Shown here: positions 45,263-49,920 of the stretch, piece by piece
How the letters are laid out: each line of letters starts with the position of its first letter
Numbering within the stretch: position 1 is the first letter of the stretch
Assembly (NCBI GenBank): GCA_003427395.1
Contig: BFEA01000275.1
Span: 2,080,569 to 2,130,488 of the forward strand
Reading direction: 5' to 3'
DNA: 49,920 nucleotides
DNA from: Chara braunii
Lineage: Eukaryota > Streptophyta > Charophyceae > Charales > Characeae
The notes under the pieces: generated by a model
The model's database searches: none
What the model saw: only the letters and a program-made list of their open reading frames with translations
What the model was told of the DNA's origin: nothing
Position numbers and translations under genes: made by a program

Positions 45263-47820
45263 CGAAACTGTAAATTATATTTGGAAGCCGGTCAGTTTCG
45301 AGATGATACTCCAAGGCCACTCCCTGGGGACTTTGGTTGAGACTGGAGATGTACTGAAAAGGGTTGCCACAACCTTGCTGTCTAATGTTGCTGCGAGCCA
45401 TCTTGGAATGAACCTCCACTCGGGAAATGGACAAGTGCGTTCGCAGAGGATAGTTATTTGAGGCTCGGCTCTCAGGGGCAGCGGGCTTCTTTTTCTGATG
45501 TTGTTGTGTGGTGCTAGGTGCAATGCTAGCATCAGGGAGGGTTGACGACAACAGAGGAAGAGACATGGGTGTCGTGGAAGTGTGGGCTTCTGAAGTTCTT
45601 GTTTGAGGCTTTGAGCGTTCTATGGTGGATTCGAGCAGGGCAAAGATTCGTTCTGGGTTTTTTGCTCCGGGTGAATTTCGTGGTGAAGTTGGTTTGGTAA
45701 GTAAAGCAAGGCATGGAGCAGCAAAGGGGAGCATGGAACTGTTGCGAGACAGTGGGGAGGAAAGGTGAGTGAAGACGCGGGCCAACGAGGTGAAGGCAAA
45801 CACGACAAGAGAGGCTCATCATTCACCGTGTGAAGGTTGAGAGTTCGCTCATGTTCATAATGATCGCCGCCTTGTTCACATCTTATTAATGTCATTCCGC
45901 TCGTTATCCTCTTCATTTGACTTTGTGTGAACCTGGCCAAGCCAACAGCATAGTGCATTCTCGAATTACTGGCTTCAACGAGACGGGAGAGGGAGTGAGA
46001 AACTTGTACCTCGCTCGTTTCCTAATGAAATCGAGCGGGAGTAATTACTAATCAAAGGTTCTGAGGGGTGACAACCGTGTTTATGCAGTTAATTTTGTTT
46101 ATAGAAGAGAGACTTGAGGTTATAGATGAGGATAAGTTACGCAGAGGAGTCGAGGAGAGGAAATAACAGGAACAGAAACATATATCTCTCGTATTTCTTA
46201 ATGAATTTCAGTGAAACAAGGTGCTCAATGGAGGTTTGTGACAATTTTGAGTTAATTAGAAATGCCAGATTTTGAATCTCGGTAGCAATTATGCCAGTAT
46301 GAGGTTTGGGTGTTGAGTGGGGGAGGAGTTTAAAGAGGGCAATGTTTCTTTCTATAGTACTCTAGTAGAAGATTCATTCTCATCTTGCACAGATTGTGAG
46401 TAATGGCGAGCGGCCAAGTGTCGCACACACCAACTCGTTAGTAGGATCGTTGTTGATTGTGGTGTTGCTGCAGCAATGTAGCTCACCTTCGCTGCCTATG
46501 GGTTGTTACAGAATATCCCAGTAGATTGTCATGCGTTCGTTCTCATCATCTTGCTCGTCGATTCTCGTTGCAGCTTGTGTTCAATTTGGTGGCGGTCGTC
46601 GTGTCCTTCACCGTGATCAAGCCACTCGTATGCAAAGCTCCTTGTTCGTTGTGGGGATCCTCCTTCATCGAGGTGTTGTTGCTCGCCATGGTTATTTGTT
46701 GTCATGTCAGTGACTCTCGACCTGATTGACTGGACTTGGCCAGGTTGGAAGTCGGGTGCATTCGTGTGCTGAGGGCAGTAGGTGCAAAAAGAACAATCAG
46801 TAAGAGAGGTAGAATCGAGAAGGGGAAGAACAAAAAAGGGGAAGCGCTTGCAGGAGAAGGAAGTGGCTCGCAGCGCTGCTGGCGTGCAAATAGTTCGTCG
46901 GATTTGAGTTCCGGATCAAAAGACAAACCAAGTCGTCTAGTAGCTGGTTCACTCGGAGGTTTCCCTCAGGATAGTTAAAGTTGTTAAACAGTCTTATCAG
47001 GTAAAGTTAATCGAACAATATAGAAGATGGTTTGTTCTTTTCACAATCTGATATATAACAATCGTTTTAATTCGATGAAGGTCAAGAATAGCAGGTTGAA
47101 GATTAGACAGGAAGGGTTACAACGATCGAGTCGAGATGACCAAAAGAGAGGGAGTTGCATAGGGAAAAAATCTATTACATACCTTATTAAGGTTGTTGAT
47201 GACAACACTGGTGCCTGCTCGGGAATCCCACAGTCGCAGTGGGTTGCTTTGTGGCTGGTAGGATAGAGTAGTTGTGTGACCATAGTTTGAGTTTGTTGTT
47301 GCGCCTTGCCATGCGTTATTGTACACGCAATGCCTGGCACTTTTGCAGTGTTTGTGCAGTACACTACAAAGCTTGTTTTGCGGTTGCTTCACATAGCTGA
47401 TTTATTGCTGCATTTCACCGTTTTGTGTACCGTTATTATGCACGCGGTATTCTGTTAAGCTCTCGCTGCTTTGGTTAGCACTTCGAGTAGAGCACGGGGC
47501 AATGCTTTATTGAAACAAAGCATTTCTAGGCTACGTACCTTGAAACTACGTTTTTTGTCAAAGGTTTGAAGTAGAGCGGTCAAAAGGAGTGGTTAAGCTC
47601 TTTAGAGGGGTTACAACAACGACTTAGAAATTCGTTAGGAGTAGTTATTTTGCGTTTCTGCTTCAGTTTGACCATTTTGTTTTAACTTTTGACCACCATT
47701 GCGAAACTCCCAAGCGCATCAAGGCAAGAAGACTCTCTCATGCGAGTTGAGTTTGTTCCCTTTTTGTATCTCGAGAGTCTGATTTTCTTTTTTTCGTCCT
47801 TCTTACTCTCAGTGTGATCC
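45263..47820. other. Anonymous sequence, no supported gene
   Basis: A 221-codon minus-strand frame (45138-45803) is Ser/Thr/Pro-rich and runs through the SINE head, so I treat it as chance. The plus frame 46736-46978 is Lys/Arg-rich and low in complexity. Nothing else is recognisable. Confidence 0.5.
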
Positions 47821-48200
47821 ATTGGTTACGAGAGAAGGCAGCCGGTGGGATTGGAAACCCGTAAGAACAAATCAAGACCTTGTGGAAGGTTTACCCACCG
47901 ATTGCAGAAGCTCTGTTGGTCCCTAGGCGAGGTTCAAGAGGCAGAGAACTTTCAGGTAAACTTTTTTCTTTGTGTGTGTCACTGTACCCCTATTAAGTAC
48001 ACTCATCTACCTTGTCTGCTATACATGCATACGTCCCTATGAACTTATCTTTTTGTCCAGGTCCTTCAGGACTTAATCTGGACTAAGTAGAGAGAACGCA
48101 TGTGTGAAATTCATGTACTATTTCTGTTGTTTGAGTCCAGAGAAGAGAGCTTAGAGGGATGAACTGGGGGAACGTGGGAGGAAGACAATTTTGTTTGCGT
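47821..48200 (+). other. Leader of hairpin array with one perfect hairpin
   Basis: A short frame MGLETRKNKSRPCGRF (from 47845) ends near TTTCAGGTAAAC, a good splice-donor match, but coding status is unproven. At 48054-48087 GTCCAG and CTGGAC pair around a loop containing TCCTTCAGGA, itself self-complementary. Confidence 0.35.
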
Positions 48201-48219
48201 TTGACTGAGTTTTGAAGAG

Positions 48220-48590
48220 TCAGGTATTGTTTAAAAGATGAATTGTTTGATCGCTTTGTTTATTCTGATTTTTTACAGACGGAGCATTATTTCTAAGATG
48301 AATGACTTAGTTGTTATTTTTGTTTTACTTGTTTTCTCCACAACCAGACATTGTTTTTAAGATGAATGGTCTGGTAGGTGTTTCTTTGGGGGTTTCGACT
48401 GCTTGAATTTTTTAGGGTCAGACCGTCAGACATTGTTTCTAAGATGAATAGTCTGACCGCAATTTACTTTTGGGTGGTTTTTTAACAGGTTTTGGGCATT
48501 GTCTTCAAGATGAATGTCCCAGAGTACTATGCTTTTGTTGGTACTAAGCAAAGGGGTTGAACATTGTTTTTAAGATGAATGGTTTAGTCT
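48220..48590 (+). repeat. Six-unit array of hairpins with constant core and compensating stems
   Basis: The core ATTGTTTYTAAGATGAAT (small variations) starts at 48226, 48286, 48350, 48432, 48498 and 48563, spacing 60-82 bp. In five units the bases around the core pair: TCAGGT/GTTTGA (G-U pairs), ACCAGAC/GTCTGGT, GTCAGAC/GTCTGAC, TTTGGG/CCCAGA, TTGAAC/GTTTAG. ATT/AAT at the core ends also pairs, usually leaving one unpaired base before the outer stem. The stem sequence differs in each unit but pairing holds, which implies selection on structure. Unit 2 pairs poorly. Spacers are T-rich. Function and family are unknown to me. Confidence 0.75.
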
Positions 48591-48644
48591 GAGGCCATAT
48601 ACACTTAACAAGAACTGATAATATATTTTTCTATGCTAAACTAT

Positions 48645-48702
48645 CTATCTATCTATCTATTTATATATCTATATATCTATATATAATATATATATATATA
48701 TA
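48645..48702. repeat. (CTAT)n and (TA)n microsatellites
   Basis: Simple repeats. A second short TA run lies at 48784-48793. Confidence 0.95.
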
Positions 48703-48796
48703 ACAGTTTGTCACAGCCCCTCGTTTGTTGTCCACTTCTCTCTCTCTGCCTACGGTTTTACTGGGCAGTTCTGTTTGTGACGATATATATATATAC

Positions 48797-49262
48797 AGGG
48801 TTACCATCCCGTAACTACGGAGGTCCCCGGACCGACCTCTGTACGTACAGGCATTCGGGGTCCCGTACGGGGTTCGAACCTGACGATATTTGGCCCCCGC
48901 CAAAAATTATTTCGGGGCCTAAAAATAATAATTATTTTCTGAATTTTATTTTGTGAGTTCTCTATGAGGTGAGGTACATGCCTATAAATTTTGACATCAG
49001 AATTAAAAATGGTCAAAGGTGGCGGTGTCAAAACGTGCTTGCCCACATTTTTTTCACTTCTTACTTTTTGTTTTCACTTCAGTTCGGGGTCTAAACAATT
49101 TTATTATTTTTTGAAACTTTTTGAGTGGGTTTTGTATCATGTGAAGTACACATTTAATAATTTTTAGGGCATTTAGTTATGCCAAAAAAAAAAAAAAAAA
49201 TCGCCAGAGTGGGCAGTGTCGAAAATATGCTCAGCCACTTACTAAATTTAATTTTCTTTTCA
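48797..49262. repeat. Possible DNA-transposon end and 172-bp tandem duplication
   Basis: CAGGGTTACCATCCCGTAAC at 48797 resembles the start of the MITE at 20694 (CTAGGTTACCAATGGTCCG) and is followed by GGTCC/GGACC-rich sequence. From 48911 two units of about 172 bp begin TTCGGGGCCTAAA and TTCGGGGTCTAAA, sharing GTGAGGTACA-like, GGGCGGTGTC-like and CAGCCAC-like segments. The right terminus was not located. Confidence 0.5.
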
Positions 49263-49269
49263 TTTTGGG

Positions 49270-49540
49270 AAATTTTTTGAAATGCCCCCGAAGTTTGCGT
49301 TTATTTGCAGCGTGGCCCTTTGACGGTCGACTTACCTTGTCGCAACCCTCTGATGACGAATGGTGTTTCCAGAAACCCCTGGCGTCGCTTGGGCCTTAAA
49401 CGTGTTTCAAATGCCCCTACCGGTACCGGTATCAAATTTCCAGTATGCCCCTTTCGGCTGCCTGTTGAGAACCTGCATAAAAGTTTTCCATATGCCCTTA
49501 CCGGTACCGTCCATCTTTCCAGCAAACCCCTGTCGACGGT
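49270..49540. repeat. Degenerate minisatellite with ACCGGT-type words
   Basis: A phrase of the form TTTCCANNNNNCCCCTNNCGG occurs near 49367, 49405, 49437, 49484 and 49516, with a weaker copy near 49278. Several copies contain TACCGGTACCG. Confidence 0.65.
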
Positions 49541-49559
49541 GTTGACACTCACAATCCAT

Positions 49560-49670
49560 ACGAGGGAAAAGGAGGGAAGAGGGGGAAAGAGGAGTAGGGA
49601 GGACAATGACTATGACGATGACGGACGAGGGACGAACGAGGGAAGAGGAGGGAAGAGGAGTAGGGAGGAC
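49560..49670 (+). repeat. Purine-rich repeat
   Basis: GGGAAGAGGAGGGAAGAGG-type units, with AGAGGAGTAGGGAGGACA present twice. Confidence 0.8.
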
Positions 49671-49832
49671 ATTCGATTCGTCATTATACTACCTATCCAA
49701 CAAACAAGTAAACGAAAAGATGACAACAACACACAGGCCGAATGACTAAAAACGAATGACAAACACCTTCGATTCATCATCATGTGTTACCTGTCCAACC
49801 AACAAGTAAACAAAAAGATGAGGCGAACACAC
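49671..49832. repeat. Direct duplication, about 98-bp period
   Basis: TTCGATTCGTCATTATACTACC...CAACAAACAAGTAAACGAAAAGATGA recurs as TTCGATTCATCATCATGTGTTACC...CCAACAAGTAAACAAAAAGATGA. The second copy runs into the terminal CA tract. Confidence 0.85.
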
Positions 49833-49843
49833 ACACACACACA

Positions 49844-49920
<77 letters not shown>
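49833..49920. repeat. (CA)n microsatellite at window end
   Basis: A pure CA tract to the last base. Confidence 0.97.

Noticed and set aside
45138-45803. 221-codon minus-strand frame
   Set aside because: It reads through a tRNA-like SINE head and is Ser/Thr/Pro-rich with no motif. Chance is the simpler explanation.
48220-48590. CRISPR array or C/D-box snoRNA cluster
   Set aside because: The host is eukaryotic, the conserved part is a hairpin loop and not a full repeat with unique spacers, and C-box (RTGATGA) plus D-box (CTGA) pairs are not consistently present.

Overview
The window is eukaryotic nuclear DNA that consists almost entirely of transposable elements and tandem repeats. There is no bacterial-style gene layout and I see no intact host gene. 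The non-LTR element (ORF1 with a DUF4283-like core and zinc knuckle; ORF2 with AP endonuclease, reverse transcriptase and zf-RVT finger) and the chromovirus-like Ty3/gypsy polyproteins point to the green lineage. A charophyte such as Chara is my guess and is not proven. A 19-bp Nextera transposon end and a 310-N gap show that this is a short-read scaffold, and it starts and ends inside (CA)n tracts.

Layout. 1-8.7 kb: AT-rich DNA with nested tandem arrays (units of about 346, 145, 745 and 160-400 bp). Each 745-bp unit carries a long imperfect hairpin. A long (CT)n tract follows. 9-14 kb: a tRNA-like SINE head and two degenerate direct copies of a 1.3-kb unit that share a 57-codon reading frame I do not recognise. 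16.0-22.0 kb: two broken Ty3/gypsy polyproteins lying head to head. The plus-strand copy is split by two later insertions whose target-site duplications (TSDs) can be recognised because the reading frame closes when they are ignored.

23.7-33.8 kb: one about 10.1-kb LINE flanked by a perfect 16-bp TSD. It has a 2-kb GC-rich 5' UTR, ORF1, ORF2 and a 3' UTR with a (TAA)n/A tail, and it is decayed by frameshifts and stops. 33.8-41.7 kb: a nest of retroposons (a 2.5-kb SINE-like composite with a 17-bp TSD, a 5'-truncated LINE copy, an inverted SINE-like copy with a 12-bp TSD, a minus-strand LINE fragment and a 94-bp tail-only insertion). Among these lies a broken S1A (trypsin-like) serine protease remnant whose catalytic Ser reads Asn. 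A 50-bp tail module recurs at LINE and SINE 3' ends.

42-50 kb: mostly anonymous DNA. It holds a 230-bp near-perfect palindrome (about 43.9-44.1 kb), another tRNA-like SINE head (45.2 kb), and a six-unit array (48.2-48.6 kb). In that array an 18-nt core is constant while the flanking stems change in compensating pairs. This array is the best candidate for something undescribed.
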